From: FEN-1297 sp964498065
Lineage (GTDB): Bacteria > Bacteroidota > Ignavibacteria > Ignavibacteriales > Ignavibacteriaceae
DNA length: 40,019 nt
Direction of reading: 5' to 3'
NCBI GenBank assembly: GCA_964498065.1
Contig: CAZCFZ010000033.1
Location: 1-40,019, forward strand
Shown here: positions 1 through 7,789 of the stretch, one piece after another
How the letters are laid out: every line of letters starts with the position of its first letter
Numbering within the stretch: the stretch's first letter is position 1
Notes under the pieces: generated by a model
Told to the model about the DNA's origin: nothing
Databases searched by the model: none
Seen by the model: only the letters and a program-made list of their open reading frames with translations
Program-made: the position numbers and the translations under genes

Positions 1-1
1 T

Positions 2-48
2 TACTGACATTTCTATTGAGTTTTACATACTGACATTTTTAAAGAGTT
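2..48. repeat. Imperfect tandem repeat at the left edge
   Basis: Two 21-nt copies (2-22 and 28-48) share the first 11 bases TACTGACATTT and the last five GAGTT, matching at about 18 of 21 positions with a 26-bp period. Repeats of this kind occur at the ends of some insertion sequences, including the IS21 family, so this could be the right end of an element lying outside the window. No transposase is visible here, so that reading is only a possibility. Confidence 0.3.
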
Positions 49-108
49 AATACATTTAAAATTCTTTACTTATAAATAAAAGCTCAAATCAATTAAAAAT
101 ACTTATGG

Positions 109-138
109 TTGAATTCAATTTTAATTTTATTAACTTTG
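109..138 (+). promoter_or_regulatory. Bacteroidota-type promoter for the btuB transcript
   Basis: TTG at 109-111 and TAACTTTG at 131-138 are separated by exactly 19 nt. This fits the -33 TTG / -7 TAnnTTTG promoter of Bacteroidota and relatives. It would start transcription near position 145, just before the cobalamin riboswitch at about 158, which is where a riboswitch-controlled transcript should begin. Confidence 0.6.
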
Positions 139-157
139 TGCAGTTCTTAACAAAATT

Positions 158-325
158 TACGGTGTCCCGGTAAGAAACGGGAAGAATAGGGAAGCCGGTT
201 AAAGTCCGGCGCTGTCGCGCAACTGTAATAAGCGATAACTTGCAGTTCAAAGCCACTGTCTATTATGGATGGGAAGGCATTGTAAGTTGCTTTAAGCCAG
301 GAGACCTGCCGTAAGATATAATTAA
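158..325 (+). promoter_or_regulatory. Cobalamin (AdoCbl) riboswitch
   Basis: The classic B12 box AAGCCAGGAGACCTGCC is at 294-310. Upstream are the other expected conserved pieces: GGTGTCCCGG at 161-170, the GGGAAGCCGGT-like core near 190, and the GCGCAACTGTAA-like segment near 217-228. These belong to the aptamer that binds adenosylcobalamin or related corrinoids and shuts off expression of B12 uptake genes. The gene downstream is a BtuB-like receptor, the usual target. The 5' and 3' limits are approximate. Confidence 0.95.
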
Positions 326-330
326 TCAGC

Positions 331-395
331 CTTCGCGGGAAGGGTTAGATTAACGAAGTTTTCATTCGTTTAAGCTTTCCTTTTAACCCACGAAG
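331..395 (+). promoter_or_regulatory. Likely expression platform of the B12 riboswitch
   Basis: Between the aptamer and the btuB start several helices can form. CTTCGCGGG (331-339) pairs with CCCACGAAG (387-395) with one mismatch. GGGTTA (342-347) pairs with TAACCC (384-389), competing for the same CCC. AACGAA (352-357) pairs with TTCGTT (365-370). No long U-tract follows, so control may be at translation through the AGGAG ribosome site at 425-429. Which structure forms with ligand was not modelled. Confidence 0.5.
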
Positions 396-437
396 TTACA
401 GCCTAAAAATTTAATTTAATCTACAGGAGTAACTTCA

Positions 438-2375
438 ATGGATTTAAAAAAAATTGTTTTTCTTTTATTGTTTTTTCTTCTCCCCTTTTCCTTATTATCT
501 GCGCAAATTAAAGACACTTCAAACGTATACCGCCTTTCGGAAATTGTGGTTACTGCGACAAGAACAAAACTACCGGAACTTGAAGCTGCAAGTTCTATTT
601 CCGTAATAGATTCCAGTCAAATTGCAGAAAGCTGCAGGCAGTCCGTTTTCGGTTTATTAAAAGATCAATACGGCTTAAGCTATACTCAACAAGGTGCGCC
701 CGGCTCCTTATCCAATATTTACTTAAGAGGTTCCGATGCAAGCGATACACAGGTTCTAATCGACGGAATCTCAATGAACATGCCGAACGATTTGAATAAT
801 GTTTTTGATTTTGCCGATCTCCCGGTCGATAATATTCAGAGGATAGAAATCCTCCGTGGACCGCAGAGCACTTTATATGGTTCCGATGCACTCGCTGGAG
901 TTATAAATATCATTACTAAAAAAGGCTATGGCAAACCAAAATTTTATATTTCAGGCGAAGGAGGATCTTACAATACATATAAAGGATTACTCGGATTAAA
1001 CGGAGCAATAAATAATTTTAATTATTCTCTTACCGGAAGCAGATTCAGCACAGGAGGATTTTCTTCAGCGTCTAAAATTTATGGAAATAACGAAAAAGAC
1101 GGAACAACAAATTATAACTTTTCCTCAAGATTAGGTTATAATTTTAATAGAAATTTTGAATTAAATTTTTATTCAAGGTATACAAAAGCAAACACAGATT
1201 TGGATCAGCACGGGGGACTTTATGGCGACGACCCTACTTACAAATATAAACTGGAGGAATCCTCGTTCAGGTTAGAAGGCAAACTTTCGTTGTTCGATAA
1301 TATTTGGTCACAAATCATCGGAATTAATTTTATGAGAAATGCAAGAGAATATTCTTTTGATTCTACATCTATTTTTAATCCCATATCTTCCTCAAGTATT
1401 TATGATGGTAATAAATTTAAGTTAGAGTGGATAAACAACTTTAATTTTTGGGAAAAAAATACAACCACATTAGGGTTCGATTACGGACGAGAAAAAGCCA
1501 TATCAAATTACTTTGACTCGAGCCCTTTTACTAGTTTCTTCCCTTCACAAAAAGATGAAATAGCCGGGGTATTTTTGCAGCAGCAAATTAATATTTCAAA
1601 CCGTTTTTTCAGTTCTTTTGGAATACGATACGATCACCATAACAGGTTTGGCTCTGTTATAACATACAGGATTGCCCCGGCATATTTAATATCTGAAACC
1701 GGTACAAAGTTTAAAGCGACATACGGAACAGCCTTTAAAGCTCCATCCCTATTCTATCTATTTGATCCATCATTTGGAAACCCCAGTTTGAAACCTGAAA
1801 AAAGCTCGGGCTGGGATGCGGGCATTGAACAATATTTTTGGCAGGAAAACTTAGTCTTAGGTATAAATTATTTCAGCACTCAGTTTAAAGATCTTTTTAG
1901 TTACGATGGAAATACTTTTAAAGAAATTAATTTGAATAGTGCTCAATCTAACGGCGTTGAGGTATATTTAATTTTAAATAATTACAAAAGAATAAATCTT
2001 GCTCTCAATTATACTTATACTAATACTAAAGATAAAAGCATCGGATCGACGGATTATAATTTACCGCTTCTTAGAAGACCGAGGAATAAATATAGTTTAG
2101 ATATAAATTATAGTTTTACTAATAAATTGAATGCGGGTGTTCAAATTAGTTATATAGGAAAAAGATACGATGAAGATTTTTCTTATTACCCCGCACAACG
2201 AATAAAATTAGGCGGTTATACACTTGTTAATTTGTCAGGATTATATCATATTTCAGATATGATTGAACTGTATGGGAGAGTTAATAATTTGTTTAATAAA
2301 TATTATGAAGATATATTCGGTTATGCAACACCGGGACTTTCTGCATATGCAGGCGTTAAATTTAGTTTTAAATAA
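438..2375 (+). CDS. btuB: TonB-dependent outer-membrane receptor, vitamin B12 (BtuB-like)
   Basis: This is an outer-membrane beta-barrel receptor that probably takes up cobalamin or other corrinoids using TonB energy. Residues 1-23 form a hydrophobic signal peptide ending in a Ser-Ala-Gln-type site. A TonB box and start of the plug, with core EIVVTATR, follows at about residues 35-43. The plug runs to about residue 160 and contains the LIDGISM and RIEILRGPQSTLYGSDALAGVINI-type motifs. The rest is a barrel ending in an aromatic-rich strand with Phe near the C-terminus. Length (645 aa) is normal for the BtuB/CirA group. AGGAG at 425-429 supports the ATG. The upstream cobalamin riboswitch is the main evidence for the substrate. 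Two TonB motor sets lie further along the window and could power it. Confidence 0.92.
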   Translation: MDLKKIVFLLLFFLLPFSLLSAQIKDTSNVYRLSEIVVTATRTKLPELEAASSISVIDSSQIAESCRQSVFGLLKDQYGLSYTQQGAPGSLSNIYLRGSDASDTQVLIDGISMNMPNDLNNVFDFADLPVDNIQRIEILRGPQSTLYGSDALAGVINIITKKGYGKPKFYISGEGGSYNTYKGLLGLNGAINNFNYSLTGSRFSTGGFSSASKIYGNNEKDGTTNYNFSSRLGYNFNRNFELNFYSRYTKANTDLDQHGGLYGDDPTYKYKLEESSFRLEGKLSLFDNIWSQIIGINFMRNAREYSFDSTSIFNPISSSSIYDGNKFKLEWINNFNFWEKNTTTLGFDYGREKAISNYFDSSPFTSFFPSQKDEIAGVFLQQQINISNRFFSSFGIRYDHHNRFGSVITYRIAPAYLISETGTKFKATYGTAFKAPSLFYLFDPSFGNPSLKPEKSSGWDAGIEQYFWQENLVLGINYFSTQFKDLFSYDGNTFKEINLNSAQSNGVEVYLILNNYKRINLALNYTYTNTKDKSIGSTDYNLPLLRRPRNKYSLDINYSFTNKLNAGVQISYIGKRYDEDFSYYPAQRIKLGGYTLVNLSGLYHISDMIELYGRVNNLFNKYYEDIFGYATPGLSAYAGVKFSFK

Positions 2376-2484
2376 AAGTCGATTTTTTTAATTTAAATTT
2401 AAAAAGATAAAAGGAAATCCTTAAATAATTAAAACTTAAGTCAGAAATTAATAATAATTACATAACAGATATCAAGGAGAAAAA

Positions 2485-3015
2485 ATGAATAAAAAATTAT
2501 TAAATCCTCATTTCCTGGCAGTTACAGGCATGGTTTTGTTTGCAGCTGCACTTAGGCTTGTTCCTCACTATCCGAATTTCACTCCGATAGCTGCAATGGC
2601 TTTATTTGGAGGAGCATATTTCTCTAATAAAAAATTAGCGTTTATTGTCCCGCTTGCAGCTATGTTTATTTCGGATCTTATAATAGGCTTCCATTCTACA
2701 ATGTGGGCCGTTTATTTAAGCTTTGCAATTGTAGTTCTAATCGGATTTGGATTAAGAAGGAGTAAGAAAATTTCCAGCATATTCTTAGCCGTAGTCTCTT
2801 CCTCTGTTTTATTCTTTGTTGTAACAAACTTTGCGGTTTGGATGAGCGGTACAATGTATCCAATGAATGCTGCTGGTTTAGGCGCATGTTACGTTGCAGC
2901 TATTCCCTTTTTCAGCTATTCAGTTTTAGGTGATCTTTTTTATGCCGGAGTATTCTTCGGTTTATTTGAATTCGCTAAATACAAATTACCTGCACTTGCG
3001 GAAGTAAAGGCATAA
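2485..3015 (+). CDS. DUF6580-family membrane protein, candidate corrinoid transport component
   Basis: A 176-residue, very hydrophobic protein with about five membrane segments. The N-terminal part (RLVPHYPNFTPIAAMALFGG followed by a DLIIGFH segment) is characteristic of the DUF6580 putative transport family, which resembles substrate-binding S components of ECF transporters in size and topology. AAGGAGA at 2475-2481 supports the start. It lies 109 bp after btuB on the same strand with no terminator visible between them, and a strong terminator follows immediately, so it is probably cotranscribed under the B12 riboswitch. That suggests inner-membrane handling of B12 or a B12 precursor. The family assignment is from memory of its sequence pattern, and the substrate is inferred. 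Confidence 0.78.
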   Translation: MNKKLLNPHFLAVTGMVLFAAALRLVPHYPNFTPIAAMALFGGAYFSNKKLAFIVPLAAMFISDLIIGFHSTMWAVYLSFAIVVLIGFGLRRSKKISSIFLAVVSSSVLFFVVTNFAVWMSGTMYPMNAAGLGACYVAAIPFFSYSVLGDLFYAGVFFGLFEFAKYKLPALAEVKA

Positions 3016-3048
3016 ACTAATAAAGATAGATTTTCATAAAAAAACATG

Positions 3049-3074
3049 AATGTCACGGAAAGCTCCGTGACATT
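3049..3074 (+). terminator. Rho-independent terminator after the btuB-DUF6580 unit
   Basis: AATGTCACGGA (3049-3059) pairs perfectly over 11 bp with TCCGTGACATT (3064-3074) around a 4-nt loop, followed by TTATTT. It sits 33 bp after the DUF6580 stop and closes the riboswitch-controlled unit. It also argues against any downstream gene starting at the ATG at 3046. Confidence 0.85.
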
Positions 3075-3117
3075 TTATTTAAATAGTAAAATATATTATA
3101 AAGCGTATTTATATATA

Positions 3118-3909
3118 GTGGCTGAAATAAATAATATCCCGGTATTAATCGATTTTGACGGCATTTTAAGGCTTGGCGATAAAATTGCCGGCGATGCCAA
3201 TGCTTTTCTAGAATTTTTGCAAGACAAAAAAATCCCATCTTACATAATAAGCAACTCAACCTTAAATTCTTCTAACGATATCAAACTTTTCCTTAAGAAG
3301 AATGATATTACTTTTGATATTAATGTAATGACTACAGTAGATGCCGCATTGCAGTATATCCGAAAAAATAAGTTAAAAGTAGATGTGTACTGTGAAAATA
3401 AAATAAAAGAATTATTTAAGGGATTTATCGATGAAACAAATCCGGATGCAGTTCTAATTGGAGATATAGGAAATGAATGGTCATATGATACCTTAAATAA
3501 AATTTTTAAAACGGTAATGAACGGTGCAGATATAATTGCAATGCAGAAAAATAAATTCTGGAATCCGGATGGTAAAGGAGTTGTTCTTGATGCAGGAGCT
3601 TTCATATCGGCAATCGAATATGCTTCATCAAAACAATCAATTTTAATCGGGAAACCTTCTCCGATTTATTTTCAATCTGCACTTAATAAACTGGGATATA
3701 AATACGGGGATAAATTTATTATGATAGGTGATGATCTGGAAACAGACATAAAAGGCGCGCAGGAAATAAACGGATTGGGCATTCTTGTATTTACCGGGAA
3801 GACAAAATTTCCGTTAAAAGATGATACATCTGTTAAACCTGCTTATACTGCAAACAATTTAACCGAAGTGATAAACATATTTCCAAATATTTTTAATTTA
3901 AGCCGATAA
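3118..3909 (+). CDS. HAD superfamily class IIA phosphatase (NagD-like)
   Basis: A soluble HAD-fold hydrolase of about 263 residues, likely acting on small phosphorylated metabolites. Motif I (DFDGIL, nucleophile Asp) is near the N-terminus, motif II (ISNST) follows, motif III is the Lys of IGKPSP, and motif IV is MIGDDLETDIKGA, the acidic Mg2+ site. The cap insert between motifs II and III is of the NagD/4-nitrophenylphosphatase kind. A longer reading from ATG 3046 begins inside the perfect terminator hairpin and adds 24 unrelated residues, so the in-frame GTG at 3118 is preferred. It gives the short lead-in normal for the family. No clear ribosome site is seen. The exact substrate cannot be told from sequence. 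Confidence 0.85.
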   Translation: MAEINNIPVLIDFDGILRLGDKIAGDANAFLEFLQDKKIPSYIISNSTLNSSNDIKLFLKKNDITFDINVMTTVDAALQYIRKNKLKVDVYCENKIKELFKGFIDETNPDAVLIGDIGNEWSYDTLNKIFKTVMNGADIIAMQKNKFWNPDGKGVVLDAGAFISAIEYASSKQSILIGKPSPIYFQSALNKLGYKYGDKFIMIGDDLETDIKGAQEINGLGILVFTGKTKFPLKDDTSVKPAYTANNLTEVINIFPNIFNLSR

Positions 3910-4005
3910 ACAAACTACTGGTTTATAAATTTTTGCCTTTAGGTATGTATCTGCTGCTTCATTCAATCTGTTTTGCCAAAATGATAATTGAAACGGGGTT
4001 ATAAC
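3898..4005 (-). pseudogene. Possible 35-codon C-terminal gene remnant
   Basis: On the minus strand an open stretch between two stops reads as a protein-like tail: it includes FWQNRLNEAADTYLKAKIY and ends with a stop at 3898-3900. No start codon or longer reading frame lies upstream, where the frame is closed at 4006-4008. Amino-acid composition is natural rather than random for AT-rich noncoding DNA. It overlaps the end of the HAD gene by 12 bp on the opposite strand. I do not recognise the family. It may be a decayed gene end or chance. Confidence 0.25.
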
Positions 4006-4092
4006 TTATTCCTTAAAATGTAAATTATTTTAAATTAGAACTTGGATTTAACATCACGGCTAGTAGGTGTATCTAATAAAGGTAACTAAAAA

Positions 4093-4123
4093 AGACCGCT
4101 CCTTTTAATTTAGGGAGCGGTCT
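4093..4123 (-). terminator. Rho-independent terminator of hppA
   Basis: AGACCGCTCC (4093-4102) pairs perfectly with GGAGCGGTCT (4114-4123) over 10 bp. Read on the minus strand the hairpin is followed by a run of T (the A run at 4088-4093), so it terminates the minus-strand pyrophosphatase gene whose stop is 14 bp away. Confidence 0.85.
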
Positions 4124-4136
4124 AAATCATTTCTCT

Positions 4137-6554
4137 TTACTTTTCTGATGGAATCCTCATCCCGTAGAACGATCGCCGTACAAAGAATAATGCGATCAAA
4201 AGGAAAATTACACCGACGATCGGGGCGGCATGTCTAAACGATGGAGTGATAGCAATTTCCATAGCAAGCAAACCGAACAATGTCGTAAACTTAATAATTG
4301 GATTTAGAGAAACCGAAGATGTATCCTTATAAGGATCACCAACAGTATCGCCTACTACTGTGGCATCGTGCAGAGCAGTGCCTTTCTCTTTCAAATCAAC
4401 CTCGACTAGCTTTTTGGCATTATCCCAGCTGCCGCCGGCATTAGCCATGAAAACAGCCTGGAACAGACCAAATGCTGCAATCGCAATAAGGTAAGAAACG
4501 AATAAACTTACCGGCTCATTGCTGCCGGCAGGGGCCGAAAGACAGGCAAAAGCCAAAGCGAAAGAAAAGATTGCAAAAAAGATGTTCCACATACCTTTCT
4601 GGGCATACTGGGTGCAGATTTTAACTACTTCTTTGGAATTTTCAGTGGATGCCTTTTGACTGGCATCAGTATCGAGATGGATGTGTTGTTTTATGTAATC
4701 CACCGCTTTATATGCACCGGTAGTTACGGCCTGAATGGAAGCTCCGGTGAACCAGAAGATTACTGCGCCGCCGGCCATAAATCCAAGAATGGTGAACGGA
4801 TTAAGCAGGTTGAGTATAGTTTCCGGTTCAACACCCAGTGCTTGTTTAATTAGCAAGATCAAACTGAAAATTAAAGTGGTGGCACCAACCACTGCTGTAG
4901 CAATCAATACCGGTTTAGCAGTAGCTTTAAAAGTGTTGCCAGCTCCATCGTTGGCTTCAAGGTAGTGCTTGGCCTTTTCGAAGTCCGGATCGAAACCGTA
5001 GTTGTCATGAATCTCCTTTTTAATATTAGGAATGGTTTCAATCAGAGAAAGTTCATAAATAGACTGGGCGTTATCGGTTACCGGGCCGTAGCTGTCAACG
5101 GCAATAGTAACAGGGCCCATACTTAGGAAACCAAAGGCAACAAGACCGAAGGCGAAGACTGCAGGATAGAGCATGGTTCCGCCGGGGAAGAAGGTGCTTG
5201 CATAATAACCTATGAACATCAGCAGCATAATTACCGAGCCGATCCAGAAGGCGCTGAAATTACCCGCCACCAGACCGGACAGGATGTTCAGTGAAGCGCC
5301 GCCTTCCCGTGAAGCCTTAACGACTTCGGACACATGGGCAGACTTTGTACTGGTAAAGATTTTGACGAATTCCGGGATCAGAGCAGCACCAAGGGTTCCG
5401 GAACTCATAATGATCGACATCAGAAGCCAGAGATTAGGAACTTGAGCACCTACATCGGAAGCCGGGCCTATCTCGAAATAACTAACTATAAAAACGGCTA
5501 TGATCGATATAATGGAAGCGAACCAAACCAAGCTGGTAAGCGGTTCCTCAAAATTAAAATCCTCCTTGCCGGCAAACCTAGCTCTGCTTAAGGATTTGTT
5601 AACGTAGAAAGCTCCTATGGATGTTATGATCAGCACTATGCGAATTATAAAAAGCCATACTAGTAGGTGGGTTTGAAGAGCTGGTTGCACTGCCAGTACG
5701 ATAAATGTAATCAGAGCTACCTGTGTAACACCGAAAGTTTCAAAACCATCCGCAGTTGGTCCAACGCTGTCGCCTGCATTATCTCCTGTACAGTCGGCAA
5801 TTACGCCAGGATTACGAGGATCGTCCTCTTTAATTTTAAACACGATTTTCATCAAATCTGAACCGATATCGGCAATCTTGGTGAAAATACCACCTGCAAT
5901 ACGCAGTGCACTTGCACCAAGTGACTCGCCAATGGCAAAGCCAATGAAACTATCACCTGCCAGGTTTCGGGGAACAAACAACAAAATGATCAACATCATA
6001 ATCAGTTCTATACAAACCAGAAATACTCCAACGCTCATACCTGCATCGAGAGCCACATTCACAGTCTTTAGTGGTTTACCCTCCAGACCGGCAAATGCTG
6101 TTCGTGCGTTGGCGAGAGTGTTCATACGCATGCCATACAGAGCCACGCTGGATGAACCAAGAATACCTAATACAGTCCAGAGAAGTATTAGCAGCACACC
6201 GCCTGCGTCAATATGTGACAATACACCAAAATAGAAGGCGCTGACAATTCCGATAATGATAAACAGCGCAAATAAGAACTTGCCCTGTTGCCGGAGGTAA
6301 GTCTTACAAGTCTCGTAGATAGTGCCTGCCACTTCCAACATGGATTCGTGAGCCGGCATATTTTTAACTCTCCTAAACTGGTACAAGCCAAATAAGATTC
6401 CCAGAACGCAAACAAGCAAGCCGTAATACAACAAGTTGTTTTGTGCTTGGTTAAGCGGTGGAATCGCCAGATTAGACTCGTCGGCAAGGACCAGCATCGG
6501 CGAAAGCAATACCACTAATATGCCGAGCAATCCGACAGGTATCAACTTCTTCAT
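4137..6554 (-). CDS. hppA: Membrane-bound proton-translocating pyrophosphatase, divergent subfamily
   Basis: An integral membrane pump that couples PPi hydrolysis to ion export, with about 16 hydrophobic segments. The EDDPRNPG loop is followed by the acidic triad D254, D258, D262 (DCTGDNAGD pattern), and the C-terminal part carries NAGGSWDNAKK and VVGDTVGDPYKDTSS, so the catalytic core is complete. The usual DVGADLVGKVE motif reads DIGSDLMKIVF here, as in the divergent H+-PPases known from Chlorobium. K543 in GNTFKATAK sits where K+-independent enzymes carry Lys. The start is set at ATG 6554, with AAAGGTGG just upstream and a signal-like MKKLIPVGLLG. A TTG at 6599, with AGGAGGGG 5 nt before it, would add 15 residues. 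The gene is about 50-57% GC in sampled 60-base blocks, against about 35-38% in neighbours, so transfer or strong codon selection is likely. Confidence 0.93.
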   Translation of the reverse strand: MKKLIPVGLLGILVVLLSPMLVLADESNLAIPPLNQAQNNLLYYGLLVCVLGILFGLYQFRRVKNMPAHESMLEVAGTIYETCKTYLRQQGKFLFALFIIIGIVSAFYFGVLSHIDAGGVLLILLWTVLGILGSSSVALYGMRMNTLANARTAFAGLEGKPLKTVNVALDAGMSVGVFLVCIELIMMLIILLFVPRNLAGDSFIGFAIGESLGASALRIAGGIFTKIADIGSDLMKIVFKIKEDDPRNPGVIADCTGDNAGDSVGPTADGFETFGVTQVALITFIVLAVQPALQTHLLVWLFIIRIVLIITSIGAFYVNKSLSRARFAGKEDFNFEEPLTSLVWFASIISIIAVFIVSYFEIGPASDVGAQVPNLWLLMSIIMSSGTLGAALIPEFVKIFTSTKSAHVSEVVKASREGGASLNILSGLVAGNFSAFWIGSVIMLLMFIGYYASTFFPGGTMLYPAVFAFGLVAFGFLSMGPVTIAVDSYGPVTDNAQSIYELSLIETIPNIKKEIHDNYGFDPDFEKAKHYLEANDGAGNTFKATAKPVLIATAVVGATTLIFSLILLIKQALGVEPETILNLLNPFTILGFMAGGAVIFWFTGASIQAVTTGAYKAVDYIKQHIHLDTDASQKASTENSKEVVKICTQYAQKGMWNIFFAIFSFALAFACLSAPAGSNEPVSLFVSYLIAIAAFGLFQAVFMANAGGSWDNAKKLVEVDLKEKGTALHDATVVGDTVGDPYKDTSSVSLNPIIKFTTLFGLLAMEIAITPSFRHAAPIVGVIFLLIALFFVRRSFYGMRIPSEK

Positions 6555-7366
6555 AAAAAAACCACCTTTCTTTTCAAATTGATTAAATGATATAGGCAAT
6601 CATTCCCCTCCTAAAACCCCATATTCTTTGATTAATATTATTGCCCGAAGATGTAATGACACGTGGAAGGTTGTCCAAAAAACCGCTGTATAATAATGAT
6701 AAGTTAGATTTTCTAGGTAAAATTTTATTATATAAGACGAAAAAGGTAAAAATTCCCTTTTGGACAGGTTGGGGGATGACCAGAGAGGTCTCACGGACTT
6801 TATTCCTAAATTCTTTAGCCAATCTGTATTATAAATACTTTTTTGAAAACCCTCATAAATGGCGATTAGTCACCGGGCTAAACTATTAACAAACACTTGT
6901 TTGCACCTATTACCTTCAGATGACGCCCGCCTTCTAAAAAGTGGGAGTCTAGGTATTAGATCGGGTTAGTATGTGCCAAATTTTGGAGGTAAACTTAACA
7001 AATTGTATTAGTAGTGTCAACTTATTTATATGATTTTAGCTTTTATGGTTGAATTCTGTATTCAAAATGTGTTTGAATCCGGAAATAAAGAGATCAATCA
7101 AAAAATATATGCCCAATGCAGAAGTTTCTTTAAGATTAGAATTTGAAGCTCCAATTTTCAAATTCAATATTTATATTCAAATAATTTAAAAACAGAGTTA
7201 CATCGTCGGTTTTTAATTTTGAAACATACTAGTGTGATTAACATTCTTCGTTTAAAATATTTTCTTGATAAAAGAAATTGATTTGAATAGCATCACTCCG
7301 ATATACTTAAACATTAACCATATTTAATTTATAGATGAAATCAATTTAACTCAATAATTATCTTTT
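6555..7366. other. Intergenic region upstream of hppA
   Basis: About 800 bp without a convincing gene. The part next to hppA contains the AGGAGGGG element (minus strand, 6605-6612) and must hold the hppA promoter, which I cannot place with confidence. A 40-codon open frame on the plus strand (7067-7189, beginning MCLNPEIK) looks mildly protein-like but has no ribosome site. No tRNA or other stable RNA structure was recognised. Confidence 0.5.
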
Positions 7367-7570
7367 ATGAAAAAATTTTTTAGTAAATTTTATGAATTAC
7401 TAACTTATAAAAGCGATAACTTCCAGTTCGCTTCAAACAGAATCCTTTCTAAAAGATCAATCAGATTCCTAATCTGGGTAAGAATAATTTCCAAAATTTA
7501 TATGTGGCTTCTTGCACTCTATTTAATAGCTCACTTCGCAATTTTTATTAGCCGAATTCTTATCCCGTAA
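7367..7570 (+). CDS. Small hypothetical membrane protein (67 aa)
   Basis: A 67-residue protein with a basic, Phe/Lys-rich N-terminal half and one hydrophobic segment at about residues 43-65 (LLALYLIAHFAIFI core), fitting a single-pass inner-membrane protein with its N-terminus in the cytoplasm. It starts at an ATG followed by AAA AAA TTT. There is no Shine-Dalgarno site, as for several genes here. It lies 219 bp before the first ExbB gene on the same strand. I do not recognise a family, and the AT-rich composition means it could be spurious. Confidence 0.45.
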   Translation: MKKFFSKFYELLTYKSDNFQFASNRILSKRSIRFLIWVRIISKIYMWLLALYLIAHFAIFISRILIP

Positions 7571-7789
7571 TTTTTTTCATCTTTAAGATCAGATAAAATA
7601 AATTTACATTTCAGCTTTATTTCTTCCGTAATATCTTTAATAAGTATTTTAGGAAAGCCTGTGAATTTTTCTAAAATAAAATATTACGTGACGAGGCACA
7701 CCCATTTATTAATTATGAAAACACTAATTAGTTTGTTTATTTTCAAAAAATTTTAATAATGATTTTTTTTCAAGATTTAAGGATGCTTT

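Noticed and set aside
3240..3605. 121-residue minus-strand frame
   Set aside because: Antisense to the HAD phosphatase, whose motifs are clear; no independent support.
5878..6234. 118-residue open frame on the plus strand, antisense to hppA
   Set aside because: It lies wholly inside a gene with clear pyrophosphatase motifs on the other strand; the GC-rich composition of hppA reduces stop codons and creates long shadow frames here and at 4735-5591.
6583..6822. 79-residue minus-strand frame upstream of hppA
   Set aside because: No domain or membrane logic, and it ends inside the hppA leader; the AGGAGGGG near its end better fits an alternative TTG start of hppA.
7067..7189. 40-codon plus-strand frame beginning MCLNPEIK
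   Set aside because: Mildly protein-like but without ribosome site or any context; kept only as a note in the intergenic entry.
7686..7705. GGCACACCCATTTAT before the first exbB, considered as a third sigma-54-like site
   Set aside because: It lacks the conserved G at -12 (GG-N10-TA), so only the GGCACA half matches.
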